64,000 nucleotides of DNA, taken from positions 1 to 64,000 of the forward strand of contig JANQBS010000146.1 of NCBI GenBank assembly GCA_033085395.1. The letters run 5' to 3'. The stretch comes from Xanthoparmelia taractica. Lineage: Eukaryota; Ascomycota; Lecanoromycetes; Lecanorales; Parmeliaceae. The position numbers and the translations under genes are program-made. How positions within the stretch are numbered: the stretch's first letter is position 1; the number at the start of each line of letters is the position of its first letter. The notes beneath the pieces were generated by a model. The model worked only from the letters and a program-made list of their open reading frames with translations. It did not search any database and had not been told where the DNA came from. Positions 34,339-47,255 of the stretch are shown here, piece by piece.

Positions 34339-36859
34339 ATGGCCGACGTGGATCTGTCCGCTGATGGCCTCGCTGGCTTCGACTTCGACCACAGAGGCCT
34401 GCGATATCCTTACACCCCCCCCCGAGTAAGCTGGCCCATAATCATCCCGCCCGATCCAAATGCCTCACGGTCCGCACCGCTTCACCAAGGCGCCAACACC
34501 AACCCCTCGAATATCATGAAGCGGTCAACGACTCCACTCCAGAATCTAACCCAAGCCTACGACCAGCCTAGCAGTCAATCTCAAAGCTATATACCAGACT
34601 GGCCTCTCCACCAGCAGCCTCAAGTCCAGCAGTTCGCCTATCCCTTGGACACTTTCCCTCAGCAATTCGGCGCCGACGCCGCCTACGCAATGCCATATCA
34701 GACCTCACCAACAGACTACGCCCCTCAGTTCCAGTATGACTCGAGCGCCTATCTTCCCATCGCAGGCCAAATGGACGGCAGCATTCCCTTCGAATGGCAA
34801 GATATCTCCAACGATCTCCTGGCTTATCCCCTATCGAACGGCCTCCAAGACATGAACTTGCCTCATCAGAACTTACCGAATTCTCCCACGGACACATCTT
34901 TGGAGGTCCGATCTCTCTCGAGTAGCGATAATGGCTGGAATTCAATAGAATACCATCATCAGACTCTGGACGCATCCTTGCAGAATCCGCACACGGGTAA
35001 CATCTTCAACCCGGAACAAGCACTCCATGGGCGGACACTCTCCGATTCGTCCTACTCGGATGTGGAGCTGCAATCACGTCAATCATGGGGGAGCTTTGTT
35101 AATCTACCGCAACATGCAATCGGTTCACCCTCCAGTGACCGTTCGGCGAGCCTAAGTGATCTTGAATTCCATCATGATCATTCGGACTTTTTTGTGGGCT
35201 CACCGCCTATCAAGCAAGAACAAGAACAGCATACTCGCCCGACCGTCGTCACCTCGTCAGTAGTCAAGCCCATCAGGATCAAGACCTCCTCGTCCCCACA
35301 GCGATCTCCAACCTCGACTGGAAGGGTCTCACCTCCAGGAAGACGTCAAGCAGTCAAGAAGAACGCGAATAGCAAAGCGACGAAGCCAACAATACGGAGG
35401 CAGCCGCAGGCTCCCAAGGTTGACACGGAGAAGCGTGTAGGTCGGAGGAAAGGTCCATTGCGACCGGAGCAAAGGAAACAGGCATCCGAGATCAGGAAGC
35501 TGGGGGCTTGCATCCGCTGCAAATTTCTCAAGAAGACTGTAAGTGGGTCCAAGGTTCCGAAGAGTCGCAGCGACTGACGAAGCACAAGTGTGACACTGGA
35601 GAGCCATGCGAAGGATGCCAACCCTCCCACGCCCGCTTATGGCAAGTTCCCTGCACTCGAATTGATATAAAGGAGGTTGCCTACTTCATGAAGGACTGGA
35701 GGGCGGACTACGAACGTCATGTCAGTCTCGGATTCTCCATCTGCAACATCAAAGGCTTTGCAAAGAACGAGCGGACTCTGTTCATTACACATGGCTACGG
35801 TCACATGCTGCCAGTCAGTGCTCGTGAAGTGTTCGTCCGCGACGAAAGTTGCTTTGGTTTGGACTGGGTGGAGACAATATCAGATTCTCCATCAGATTCT
35901 CCTACGGAGCATTCTGTGAACACTGCGAAACTTTCTGCCGGTGAAGAAGGAATTCCGACGACTATCTTGTCAGAGTACCTCGACAGCCACATTGACGGCG
36001 GCTTCGTGGAGTTTGTGGATGACTATTTTGACGGCACTCCATTCCTCACCCAGATGCTCAAAACAGCCTATCGGTACTGGTATCGTGAAAGGACTCCAGT
36101 CATCCGCAAATGCTTGAAGCTGCTAATTGCCTACAACCTTACCCAGCATGTGACCATGGTCGAGGGCATACCGGAGGAAGAAGGCTTCCTCGGCAAAATC
36201 ACCGATGACACCTCCAGGTTCTGCGGCAAGACAGTTGCTCCAGTCATGATCAACTTTCAGATCAAGGACGCCATGGCAACGATGTGGCGAGATTTACAGA
36301 GGGAAGTTCTGGAAGAATTGTCCCAGCTGTATTCGAGTGTCTACACGAAGGACAAGCTCAGACACTGGCCCACTATCTTCATGGTGGCTGCAATCTTGCT
36401 CTCAGTGTGGGAGGAGATGCAGTTTGATTGCCATTACCGGATTCCTGTATGCTCATCCCGGTCCTTCCCTTTCTCGTTGGCTCCGCTGACCCCGAACAGG
36501 ACAAGGAAGTTGTCAGCAAGTTCTGCTACGACATGGAATCCACACCCGTTGGGGTCATCGTTGGCCTTTTTTCCGCTATATCCCAAAAGCTGCCCGCCTT
36601 CCAAGAATGGGAAACTCGAAAGCATCACCAATTATTGAATTCGAATCCGGCTGTGTGCGAAGCCTTGACCGAAGTTCGCCAGCATGTGACGCGTCATGGT
36701 AAGTCATGCTATATCAGTGCCAGCGCTGTGAAGGTACTGACCTGCATTGCAGATAACTATTTACGATCTCGATGTGATACGACCTTTGACCGCGATGACT
36801 TTGATTCTTTATGTGGCAAATTCACTTCGAAACTTGTCATTCGTGCTTCTGCCTGTTAA
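34339..36859 (+). CDS. Zn2Cys6 transcription factor with C-terminal zinc cluster placement
   Basis: Predicted 787 residues, exons 34339-35538, 35589-36446, 36500-36698, 36753-36859, all in phase. Residues 1-380 are Gln/Ser/Pro-rich and probably activating or disordered (QPSSQSQSYIPDW, QQPQVQQFAYPLD). A basic stretch (RVGRRKGPLRPEQRKQ) precedes the zinc cluster CIRCKFLKKTC plus DTGEPCEGC and a last Cys at about 422. The pattern is CX2CX6CX5CX2CX11C, and the first intron cuts between the second and third Cys. A conserved region of about 360 residues follows (DIKEVAYFMKDWRADYERHV, VAPVMINFQIKDAMATMW). The zinc cluster sits mid-protein rather than at the N-terminus, as in one uncharacterised Pezizomycotina subfamily. 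Targets are unknown. Confidence 0.9.
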
Positions 36860-37696
36860 TCGTTCCGTTGCGAGGTTTTACTACGGTCTTACGACAGTAA
36901 TGGTATGAAACGGAACGACTTCCCTCAACGATTTTGCAGGCCGATGAGGCATTTTCCTTCTGTTGATGATGATGTTGCAATATATGCATAAAGGATGTAC
37001 CACCATCGCATGGCATCCACAGCGATATAGACGCCATATGACGATGGAGTCATGGTAAATATGGAAGCTATCCGCATTTTACGACCTATATCGCCTTCTT
37101 GAGTAGCAGCCTCTGTCCGACAGCCCGGGGGTGGTATGCCTCAACTCTAGCCAAGCATACGCTGGAGGCTTCTTGGATAACGAGGAGTGACAGTGTGCAC
37201 TTAGACAATGTTATCGTTTCTGAAAGCATCTATCTATCTAAACATCTATTCATCTACTTGTAGATGTAAAACTAATCTCGCAGGGTTTGGTAAAAAGCCA
37301 TCCGAAAGCGGAGAAGTGACAAATCTCAGGCAAAGGTCAAGGCAACCAATCACTTGAGTAGCAGTTGTTGGATAATCTTCTATGTTCAACACGACATTCA
37401 TGCTAGATAGTCGTCATTCAAGTGATAAGTACCAGTAGTGATGCCTTACAAACAAAAGCTCGTGTGGAATATTCTCGCCACTTCGAGCCGCCCTTGAGAG
37501 CTTTGACACTTGGGTTAGTGCCAAGGCTGTGTCATACGCCACGACTACAAAACCGCTTCTTCCGCCAGACTTCCCTCCTTCCTTCCTACAACTGCCTACC
37601 TTCACCCAATAGTCACAACCGAACACCAGTCACACTCACTTCCGACTCATTTACCATCGATCAGACATCAGCTACATACCTCCGACAAATATCATC
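36860..37696. promoter_or_regulatory. Polyubiquitin upstream region
   Basis: Intergenic, holding the 3' end of the Zn2Cys6 gene and the polyubiquitin promoter and leader. GAATATTC at 37467-37474 is a tail-to-tail heat-shock-element pair (GAA-TA-TTC), about 220 bp before the ATG; stress induction is typical of fungal polyubiquitin genes, but one pair alone is weak evidence. Confidence 0.4.
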
Positions 37697-38740
<1,044 letters not shown>

Positions 38741-39136
38741 GCGGACTATTGTTGTTTTTGGCGGTTCGTTTTGCTTTTTGTTGTCATCATACTCATTAGC
38801 GGGAGCTCTTCGAGGATTCAACTTATGAAGGTCATGTCAATAATGGACGCTCTCGAGGCAGTGGCTCTAGGTAGTTGATATCAGTATCAAATACTTCTGG
38901 GCTGCAAATTTTCCGCTTTCTTTGTGATACTGATTGGGAAATGAAGGCCGCAGCAGTAGTATCCCGTAAATGCCATAGAGATTTGCTCCCCAAAAAGCGT
39001 ACCTAAATGCCGTTACATTTGCCACTCTAATATGGTCGCCTTTCATAACTGCCCATCAACACCTATTTGCCTGGATAAACAACCCCCACCATCTCGGACA
39101 ATATCTCAAAGATGATACCACTGGAGCAGAGCACCA
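38741..39136. other. Tandem-gene spacer
   Basis: 3' region of polyubiquitin and upstream region of the BRAP2-like gene. No feature recognised. Confidence 0.5.
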
Positions 39137-41205
39137 ATGCCTTCGTTCTTCTTCCACATTGCTTTCGACCTTGATGCCCCAGCCTCCCTGTTGGGTAATC
39201 GGATTCAAGAGCAGCGTGACAGCGAGAGGTCTGCACCAAAAGCCGTCACACAAGATTCAGATGCTGGGGGAGAACAGCCCGTTGTCCCAAGTAGCAGCAG
39301 CGGTGGTGAGAGGTGGGAGCGAACAGCTTTACACTCAGTGTCTCAGGATTGGAGGTACGACAAGATATCAGTCCAAGATATCACCATGGCTTCTGCGGTA
39401 AACTCAAATAAGCATGAAGCTGGACCAGATCCGAACAGGAAGATGACGAACGGTATCAGCGCCGGTCCTGGAGGACTAGCCACGAAGGGTAGATACGAGC
39501 CTTGTGATCCTGATCAAGAGGAGCTGGGATGGGGTGTAGTACGCTTGTACCGAGATTCTGAAGAGATTCCGGGCCTTTATGATGAGCCCACGAGTCCCAA
39601 GCACTCAAAGGCCGGGAGAAGCCTATCCAGGAAAGAGACAAATGAACGGCCAACGTTTCGAGACGATGACTGCACCACACTATGCATACTTGCGGTACCC
39701 TCTTACCTCACGCCATCAGACTTCTTAGGCTTTGTTGGGGAGAAGACGAGGGATCTGGTCAGCCATTTTCGAATGATTAGGACGGAAAGGGGAAATAGGT
39801 ACATGGTCCTTATGAAGTTCAGGAACGGTAAGAATGCTAGACAATGGAGGAGAGAATGGAATGGCAAGGCTTTTGATGGCATGGAGGTAGGCTTCCGTTG
39901 TAAAGGGCGCTGGCTAAAGCTAACAAGTCGTAGCCCGAGAATTGCCATGTAGTATTCGTCAAGTCTATCGAATTCCGGACGCACGAGATACCAGGTCAAG
40001 AAGCCTCCTTTCCAGATATGACCAACGACCCGTTCACCCCATCCGTCACGAAGCAGCTATCCCCTATCTCCACATCTTCGACCCTTCAAGCAGCTCCCAT
40101 CTCATCAAGCTCACGATCTTCCAAGCCCCACGCTCCACCCACTCCGTCCTTGGTCGAACTACCAACGTGCCCCGTTTGCCTCGAGCGTATGGACGAATCT
40201 ACAGGTCTCCTCACAATCCTCTGCCAGCATGTCTTCCACTGCTCCTGTCTCCAGAAGTGGCGTGGATCGGGCTGTCCCGTCTGCCGTTACACCCAAGATG
40301 ATCTTGGGCTTGGAAAGAGGACACAAAACAGCACAAGCCTTGGGCAAGACACTGGCCTCAATGAATGTAGCGTCTGTCGCTCCGATGCTAATCTGTGGAT
40401 CTGCCTCATCTGCGGCAATGTAGGCTGTGGAAGATATGATGCCGCTCACGCCTTTAGCCATTATGAGCAATCACAACATTGTTTTGCCATGGACATGACG
40501 ACCCAGCGGGTATGGGATTATGCCACCGATGGCTATGTCCACCGTATCGTCCAAAATCAAAAGGACGGGAAATTCGTGGAGCTCACACCAACCTCCACAC
40601 AAGCACCACATCCGCACGATGACGATTTCGACGACTATGTACCTCGAGAGAAATTAGACAACCTCGGCTTAGAGTATACACATTTACTGACAAGCCAGCT
40701 TGACAGCCAACGCATGTACTTTGAGGAAATTCTCGAGCGGGCAGCCGACAAGGCATCCCAAGCTGCCCAGTCCGCCGAGAGAGCTACAGAAACATCTATC
40801 AAGAACGCCGAACAACTCGCTACGCTACAAGCATCACACGACACCCTTGCTAACGAGACGATACCATCACTCGAGAAAGACCGTGATCGAGCAGCGAGGA
40901 AGGCAGAAAAATTCGAAGCCATGGCTCGCAAGCTGGAGAAGGAGTGGCGGGAAGAAAAAGCCATGAATGAGTCTCTCATGAGACGTATTACCCACCTAGG
41001 TAACCAGTTGGAAGCAGTGAAGACAGAGAAGGTGGAGCTTGAAGAGCAGAACAGGGACCTCGGGTTTTTTATTAGTGGGATGGAGAAGCTGAAGAGCGTC
41101 GGCGTGGATGAGGAGGATGTTAGAGAGGGCACTGTGAGTTTGCCAGAGATTGGAGAGGAGGCCAGGGGCAAAGGGAAGAAGGGTGGTGGGAAGGGAAAGA
41201 AGTGA
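39137..41205 (+). CDS. ETP1: BRAP2/Etp1-type RING and UBP zinc-finger protein
   Basis: Predicted 673 residues, exons 39137-39886 and 39934-41205 (47-nt intron, GCTAAC branch). Order of domains: the BRAP2 RRM-like domain (about 170-270, including TTLCILAVPSYLTPSDFLGF and, across the intron, GMEPENCHVVFVKSIEF); a RING finger (CPVCLERMDE...CQHVFHCSCLQKW...CPVC, about 335-375); a UBP-type zinc finger (CSVCRSDANLWICLICGNVG, then CGRY and HAFSHYEQSQHCFAMDM); and a long coiled coil (about 500-635) ending in a Gly/Lys-rich tail. This is the architecture of human BRAP/IMP and yeast Etp1, cytoplasmic ubiquitin ligases that bind ubiquitin C-termini through the UBP finger. The N-terminal 100 residues are poorly conserved, and the first-Met choice is uncertain. 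Confidence 0.93.
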
Positions 41206-41620
41206 GCATGGCGTGGGCGTTTTTGGAAGCCTTTATCGCTTGGTGTACTCCGTACACGGGTTTCTTTTTACGGGCTTCTCGTTGAAGTATGCATTGCAGG
41301 CGTGAGACCATTGGAATGGATGATACCCAATTATGCCTTATAAATAGCTTGTCGTTTCATAGAAGTGTTCCACCTACTCAACTCAATGAATCAACATACG
41401 TACTGAGAACACGAAAGGATGCCTCGCTATGGTCAATACATATGCACAATGAATCTCTCGGCTAGCAATTGGTGGATGACGTCGGACATGAAGCTCTTAT
41501 ACCTCCGTGGAGCTCTCCCGAAACGTCAGTCTTCGTTTCATCCAAATATTCATAAACCCTTCAGTTGATCAGTGAGCACCGGCGCCGTAGCCTCAATCGT
41601 ACACGAATCATCAGCTCAAC
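41206..41620. other. Upstream region of Mn superoxide dismutase
   Basis: Spacer between the BRAP2-like gene and SOD2, same strand. No recognisable site beyond ordinary promoter DNA. Confidence 0.45.
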
Positions 41621-42464
41621 ATGTCTACTACCCTCCTCCGCTCGTCCACCACCGTCCGTAGCGGCATACGTAACTTAACCACCATCTCCAAAATCGCCCT
41701 CGCCCGCCCAGCAACAATACCCTCCTTCGCCCGCGGCAAAGCCACCCTCCCAGACTTACCATGTAATTCACTTCCTTTCAGCACCCTTAAAGCTTTCGAT
41801 TGAGGCTCTAACATCACGATAGATGACTATGGTGCTCTCGAGCCCTCCATCTCCGGCCAAATTATGGAGCTTCATCACAGCAAACACCACCAGACATACG
41901 TAAACTCCTACAACAACTTCACCGAGCAACTCGCCTCGGCCACCTCCTCCTCCGACCCAGCAGCACAAATCGCTTTGCAACCTCTCATCAACTTCCACGG
42001 CGGTGGGCACATCAATCACTCGCTCTTTTGGGAGAACCTGGCCCCCAAGTCTTCCGGCGGCGGTGAGCCACCGAGTGGAAAGCTGGGCAATGCCATCGAT
42101 CAGGCGTATGGGAGTCTGGACAACTTGAAGAAGATTATGAATACGAAGCTGGCAGGAATTCAGGGCAGCGGGTGGGCTTGGTTGGTCAAGGATACGGAGA
42201 CGGGAGCATTGCAGGTGAGGACGTATGCAAATCAAGACCCAGTGGTAGGACAATTCAAGCCGCTGTTGGGCATTGACGCTTGGGAGCATGCGTACTAGTA
42301 TGTGCTCTGTCCCTCTATTCTCACCCACTGGTGCAGTGTGGGGTTTTCGAGGCAAGACTGCTAATTGGTCATACAGTCTACAATACCAAAACCGCAAAGC
42401 CGAGTACTTCGGCGCTATCTGGGACGTCATTAATTGGAAGACCGCTGAGAAGCGGTTTGAGTAA
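41621..42464 (+). CDS. SOD2: Mitochondrial Mn superoxide dismutase
   Basis: Predicted 234 residues, exons 41621-41762, 41823-42297, 42377-42464. The first 40 or so residues (TVRSGIRNLTTISKIALARP) are a mitochondrial presequence. The mature part starts KATLPDLPYDYGALEPSISG. Metal ligands are visible: His in MELHHSKHHQTYV, His in GGHINHSLFWENL, and Asp plus His in IDAWEHAYYLQYQ, the latter block restored by splicing at 42298-42376. GSGWAWLVKD is the family's core strand. It dismutates superoxide in the matrix. Gly in the INFHGGGHINHSLFW segment, where Mn enzymes have Gly-Gly-His, favours Mn over Fe. The gene is complete with ordinary introns. Confidence 0.96.
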
Positions 42465-43094
42465 CTCGATCAAGCATTTGTACTATTTTCAGTATCTGCG
42501 AATGTGGGGGATTGGCCGTAGTGGCCACCAATTCACTCCAAACTCGCTCAAATACCGCCATTTGCCGCCAAGTCTTCTCCAAACCATGGTCTCCTTGCCG
42601 CCGACATTTCTCTCTGATCCTATGAGCAAGTTTTTAGCCCGAAAACATCCTTTAGTATATCCTATTGTCCCACTATCTCACAGCAATGATCAAGTATAAA
42701 CGTCTTTTCGAGTCTTCTGCTTTTTCTCTCTTCAGCGTCTCTCCTAACCACCAGCTATACCTCACAGAAAAACAGTCCAACTGCAAACAGACAGACAGCT
42801 ATACTGAAGTATTGCCTCTCCGTCGATCCGCTATTGCAATAGAACACGCATCTACCGAACATAGCATCTACCAAACAGCAGCCATAACAGAGCTACAGCC
42901 AAATCTGAGAGTGCTTTACCACTACCACATCCACAGACAGACAAACGTCTCTACGAGCTGAATAGCTCTTCGACTGTCTAACGTCGCAGGAGAGACGCAT
43001 CCACCCAGGACACAGCAGTAGTACGGCTATAAGCAGAATTGGCCGTTCTACCGCTACCGTTACCACTACCAATTACCGGCTTCACGCCGCAAAC
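42465..43094. other. Intergenic spacer
   Basis: 3' end of SOD2 and 5' region of an unknown gene. Short open frames only, none convincing. Confidence 0.45.
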
Positions 43095-43928
43095 ATGAAT
43101 TTTTCCGAGCCAGGTTGCGGTGCCGCCACCATCACCACCATCAACAGCAGCACACCCCTCGACTTCGCTCGCTCACTCTTCTCCAGCATGGCCTCCCCCA
43201 CCAAAATCTCAGACTTCACCAGAAACCTAACCGCCATCCGCGACGCGGCCTACTTGCTCCTGCTCCCACAAACATACCGCGCAGAGGTCGAGTTCCACCA
43301 AGCAGAAACATCACGCATATCGAACGGACCCCTCGGCGACGCCGTCCTTCAAGCATCGACCCTCTTCTTCCTCAACACCTTCCGCCACGACGCAATCGAC
43401 AACGACGCCGCAACCGCACGCACGCAAAACGAAGACATATACGAAGCTACTAACCGCATGCTACTGGACCTAGCCGCGGAGCAAGAGCGCTACATGGACA
43501 ACATGACGCTCTTGCTCGCCGACATGAAGGAGAAATGGAAACGCGATTTGATAGAAACGGGCTCGTTCGTTTCCCTTCCTTCCTTCCTTCCTTCCCTCCC
43601 CCCTCCCTTTTTCCCCCACCCTTTCACCTCCTCTCCATCCCCCCCTACTAACTCACCCACCCACCCACCCAGCTGGCACCACACAGCCCTCACGCTAGGA
43701 AAATCAGGCATCGCGTCCGCTCAGGCTCTCTCTGATCTCGTCGGCGAGCGTCGCCCCATCACCACCGCTCCTCCTCCTCCACCACCACCACCACCACACG
43801 ACGACGGCAAATACAACTACTTGAGCGAGATAGCGCGGTACTGGCGGACGTGGGCGGGCACCACGGAAGCGGGGATGTACGAGGAGGTGTGGAGTTATGT
43901 CGCCGGACGGGCGTTGGTGCAGGAGTAG
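43095..43928 (+). CDS. Hypothetical protein with an in-frame pyrimidine intron
   Basis: Open for 277 codons, but residues 158-193 read as a Pro/Ser/Phe low-complexity run encoded by CCTTCC repeats. This stretch begins GTTCGT, ends CACCCAG and contains a perfect TACTAAC branch site about 20 nt before the acceptor. I therefore call an intron at 43565-43672 (108 nt), leaving 241 residues. The N-terminal half is helical (LTAIRDAAYLLLLPQTYRAE, DEIYEATNRMLLDLA-like), then a poly-Pro stretch near the C-terminus encoded by a CCT/CCA repeat, then EIARYWRTWAGTTEAGMYEE. There is no signal peptide. I do not recognise the family. Because 108 is a multiple of three, retention would also give a protein. Confidence 0.65.
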   Translation: MNFSEPGCGAATITTINSSTPLDFARSLFSSMASPTKISDFTRNLTAIRDAAYLLLLPQTYRAEVEFHQAETSRISNGPLGDAVLQASTLFFLNTFRHDAIDNDAATARTQNEDIYEATNRMLLDLAAEQERYMDNMTLLLADMKEKWKRDLIETGSFVSLPSFLPSLPPPFFPHPFTSSPSPPTNSPTHPPSWHHTALTLGKSGIASAQALSDLVGERRPITTAPPPPPPPPPHDDGKYNYLSEIARYWRTWAGTTEAGMYEEVWSYVAGRALVQE

Positions 43929-45186
43929 CGGGTGTGATGGGACGGATTTTCATTTTGGTGGTGGTGTGGGGAAAGGATGGTAGGGGGTGTATTGGGTTGG
44001 GACGGGAGGGGACGGGGCATTGTTGGATGTTTTCTTTGTTTTGGAAGTCCGGTGTTCGGTGTTTGCGTATGGATATGGATATGGATATGGATAGGGGCAT
44101 GAACGTGAGTATGAGCATGGCAGCCTACTGGTTAGGTCGGTCGGATATCATCTCTGGAGTTCTGGTGTTTGGATTCGAGGCATTGGCATGGACCTGGCAC
44201 GTTCTTGGAATGTGGGATATGATGGGCATTACATCTTTACGAGCTGAGTGGGCACGTTCTTGGGATTTGGATTTGGATATGCAGCATTGGCATCAGCATC
44301 GGCATCACGACCTCCTCGATGCGATGCGATTCGACCCGACTGGACATATTTTCCCAGGACTTGGAGTCTTTAGACATTGGACATGGAACATTTTACATCA
44401 AGCTTCTTTCTACGAGACTTGGGGTCATTTGCTACCCTTTTGTCTTCACACAAAGCCATGAGCACTTATATTATCAACCCAGCAATAAATTCATCATCAT
44501 AAACCCGCTCCCAAAAAAAAGCGCTCACCACCAAAATTGTGAACGGAACTTCCCTCGTAACAAAAACGAAGCCTACTCACCTCACACCGGCTCCTTCTTT
44601 ACCTATTTATTCAGCCACGACATCACGACATCAAGAACAAACCGTCGGACGAGGGAAAAAAAAAAAGAATAAGACAAGCAAATCACAAGCAGATGTTCCA
44701 ATGTGTTTTATCAGGTACGGTAAACTTATCACGCTCCCCACAACAATTGCGAGAGTTTGCGCCACATCTGTCGGATTTACGGGCCCTCAAGATGAAGATG
44801 GGAGAGGATTATGAGTAGCTTTCGTTGCGAAGCTTTGAGGCTGGATGACGTTCAGAGTGATTGCGTTGCGGTGGTTTTTGGTTAGGATAGGTGCGATGCC
44901 CAAGGTAGAAATCTGGGTAGTCTTTAGCTGTCATCTCGCAATATACTCCACCAGCGTTTTCACAGACAATCCGTGTAAACCTTTTGGTGCTTACATACCT
45001 GCACTTGCTTCAGCCACACACAAATCATCACATAGCATCGACCCTTGAGAGTGTGCTGGACTCCGATAGATCCTCTTGCCTCCGTCCACCCCTCCCGGCT
45101 CTGTTCCACACTTCCCGTCTTGGGGAAGCGACGAAACGACAGCAGACTGACCACTGTTGTTGGATATTCTATCAAAATCTCCGCAA
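43929..45186. other. Intergenic region with short tandem repeats
   Basis: About 1.26 kb. Holds a GGATAT array (four units, about 44070-44092) and several ATG-rich stretches open on the plus strand (43850-44461) that look like chance frames over repeats. No gene supported. Confidence 0.45.
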
Positions 45187-45750
45187 ATGACGGGCTCGTC
45201 CGAGGTGAAGAGACTATGGAGGAAGTACATAGAGATGTACAGGGAGTACCGGATTACCAAGAAGCAGAGGTCGAGCCAAGCAAGCTCGGAAAGCTCGAGC
45301 CGGGATAGCAAAGAGAGTATGGTGTTAGACGAAGCAGCGCTCATGATCGTTGGTTTGGGACTGGACTCGAAGCAGGAAGAGGAGTACATTGACTTCATGC
45401 TGGATGACGATCCTCGCTTCATCGACAACCCCCACGGCATCGGCTGCTCCAGAACGTACGAGGAGCCTTACGACAGCGTCAATAATTCTCTTTCCACGTC
45501 GCCTGCGTCCATGCGTCCTCTCGTGCCCCAAGAAGTCGATCTCAACGCGGCCGACAGGCTACTTTCGTTTCCTAAGCTGGGAGCTTGCAAGTCGGAGAGC
45601 ATTGACATGGTGAAAGGAAAGAGAAAAGGCAGGATGCCTGGTGATAGCGCGGATGATCGGTACAAGTTCCTGCTTGATGGTCCAGCAGCGCAGACAAGAT
45701 TTTCCGCGAAAAGGTTTACACTGGTACGGCAGCGCGCTTGGACGAGGTGA
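45187..45750 (+). CDS. Small hypothetical protein
   Basis: An intronless 187-residue frame starting MTGSSEVKRLWRKYIEMYRE. The N-terminus is a basic amphipathic helix (YREYRITKKQR), followed by a Ser-rich linker, an acidic helix (DEAALMIVGLGLDSKQEEEY) and a C-terminal basic part (VKGKRKGRMPGDSADDRYKF). I chose the second ATG at 45187 because the first, ten codons upstream, lies in leader-like sequence. No domain recognised. The alternating charged, helical character looks protein-like, but expression is unproven. It is probably a lineage-specific gene. Confidence 0.45.
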   Translation: MTGSSEVKRLWRKYIEMYREYRITKKQRSSQASSESSSRDSKESMVLDEAALMIVGLGLDSKQEEEYIDFMLDDDPRFIDNPHGIGCSRTYEEPYDSVNNSLSTSPASMRPLVPQEVDLNAADRLLSFPKLGACKSESIDMVKGKRKGRMPGDSADDRYKFLLDGPAAQTRFSAKRFTLVRQRAWTR

Positions 45751-46208
45751 GAAGTCAATACTTGGGGCACTGGATTGGTAGTTTGGACAATAGCTTGAGA
45801 GAGTAATGGTGGGTCCGAACCTGGCGGCGAATAGATGACCTGGAACTGGAGCGAGGCGTTTGGCGAACACGGATGATGGAATCCCCTGCTTGTAATATTG
45901 TTAGACGGAACAATGGAGAACTCCAATGAATCTTTTACCTCGCTGAAAGAGTCCAGTAGCGTTGCACGCTGCAACCGCAGCTCCCTTCCTAGGCTACGTA
46001 CCCAGAACTGTGTTTCATATCAATACAATTGACGCATTTCCACAGAAGACCACCTAGTGGTCTACTTTCTTCAGACCGATCTTTGACGGCGAGAGGTTCG
46101 GTGTGTTGGTTCAAGCGTCCCCGACCTTAGCGTTTCTTCTTTGTCTCCCCCATCCACTCCCGCATGGCATTGGAACTACCATGAGCAGATCGGAATACTA
46201 CAGCCCAT
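45751..46208. other. Convergent spacer before PSF3
   Basis: 3' ends of the small hypothetical gene (+) and PSF3 (-). No feature recognised. Confidence 0.5.
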
Positions 46209-46935
46209 TCAGCACCACATTCCGTAACTCATGTAGTCCGAGGACCTACACTGTCTCTCCATCTCGTCCAATCCCCTTAAAAAGTCTTGTGCTTCCCCCA
46301 GTGCTCCTCGCGGATTATGAGCATGGTCTGCAATCTCAGCTGCTCTCTCTTTGAATGTCTGCATCACACCGTCGCAAGTCAGCCCAAACGACTTTGCGAT
46401 ACACATGCCTGCCGCCGCAGCCCTCCTAGGCCTTCCCCCCACGTAGGCCACGCAGTCATTCCACGTACCTCACTCAATACATCCACAATCTCCTCCTCCT
46501 CAAACAAATCTAGCACCCTAGCCGCCAAGTCATAATAATGACTCGCCAGTTGTCTCAGGTCCACCGTCTTCGGCCCCGCTTTTAACGCCGCCAAGACTCG
46601 GGGCGATATAGAAGCGGGCAAATCGAGCGTGCACAATGTTTGAGAAGAAGGGCCTAGACGTTGGACCGCAAGCAGGGTGCTGAGCCAGAGGGGAAGAGAG
46701 ACGCGAGTGCCGGCTTTGATCTGGGAAGAGAGCATTAGAGTGGCTACGTCGCTAGTTTTGCGAAGCTGGACATGAAGCTGAAAGGGATGAAATGGAAGGA
46801 TCTGGAGAAGGGGGAGCGTACATCTCCACCTGCGTTCTCGTCAAGGTAGCCTAAGCCGGGGATGTCAAGGTCGAAGGTGCAAGGGACCTTTTGGGCATCA
46901 GTGAGGATGGCGTCGATGTCGTAGTAAGAACCCAT
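46209..46935 (-). CDS. PSF3: GINS complex subunit Psf3
   Basis: Predicted 171 residues, exons 46935-46822, 46720-46469 and 46358-46209; all codon phases are zero. It begins MGSYYDIDAILTDAQKVPCT, the conserved Psf3 opening, followed by FDLDIPGLGYLDENAGGD and, after the intron, IKAGTRVSLPLWLSTLLAVQ, the signature B-domain-to-A-domain segment. The C-terminus TFKERAAEIADHAHNPRGAL plus GEAQDFLRGLDEMERQ matches the family. Psf3 forms the GINS tetramer with Sld5, Psf1 and Psf2 and activates the CMG replicative helicase in the nucleus. I chose the inner Met because the ten residues upstream are not conserved. Introns of 101 and 110 nt are longer than most here. Confidence 0.93.
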
Positions 46936-47255
46936 GAGTGTAAGGAAGTGAAGGCGAGGTTTCAATGGTTGCTGGAAGTTGCGTTAACGGCGCGATGTGA
47001 GGTGATCGCCAGCCCTAGCCCTAGAGCTAATGTTCACCTTACGCCAGGATGGATGGTGACATTAGCACATTAGGAATATACGAGGATGAGCTAGGGTTTC
47101 TGGACGCAGAACGAAAATCACTGCAAGTTATTCTATGTAATTTGCTATAGTGCTGCAAGAATATGGGATGCTGTTTTATCGGATCTGCATTATGTCCCAT
47201 ACATCCCCTACTGACACTAATCCGGATATCCAGGTGGTAGTGGTCTGTCAAAGCC
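46936..47255. promoter_or_regulatory. PSF3 upstream region
   Basis: 320-bp spacer between PSF3 and the 3' end of the SET gene, both minus. CAGCCCTAGCCCTA at 47010-47023 lies about 75 bp upstream of the PSF3 start; read on the PSF3 strand it is TAGGGCTAGGGCTG. The same 14-mer occurs at 3068 and 16105. Confidence 0.45.

Noticed and set aside
43850..44461. 203-codon frame after the hypothetical gene
   Set aside because: Overlaps the preceding coding end in another frame and runs over GGATAT repeats; Met/Gly/Trp-rich artefact.
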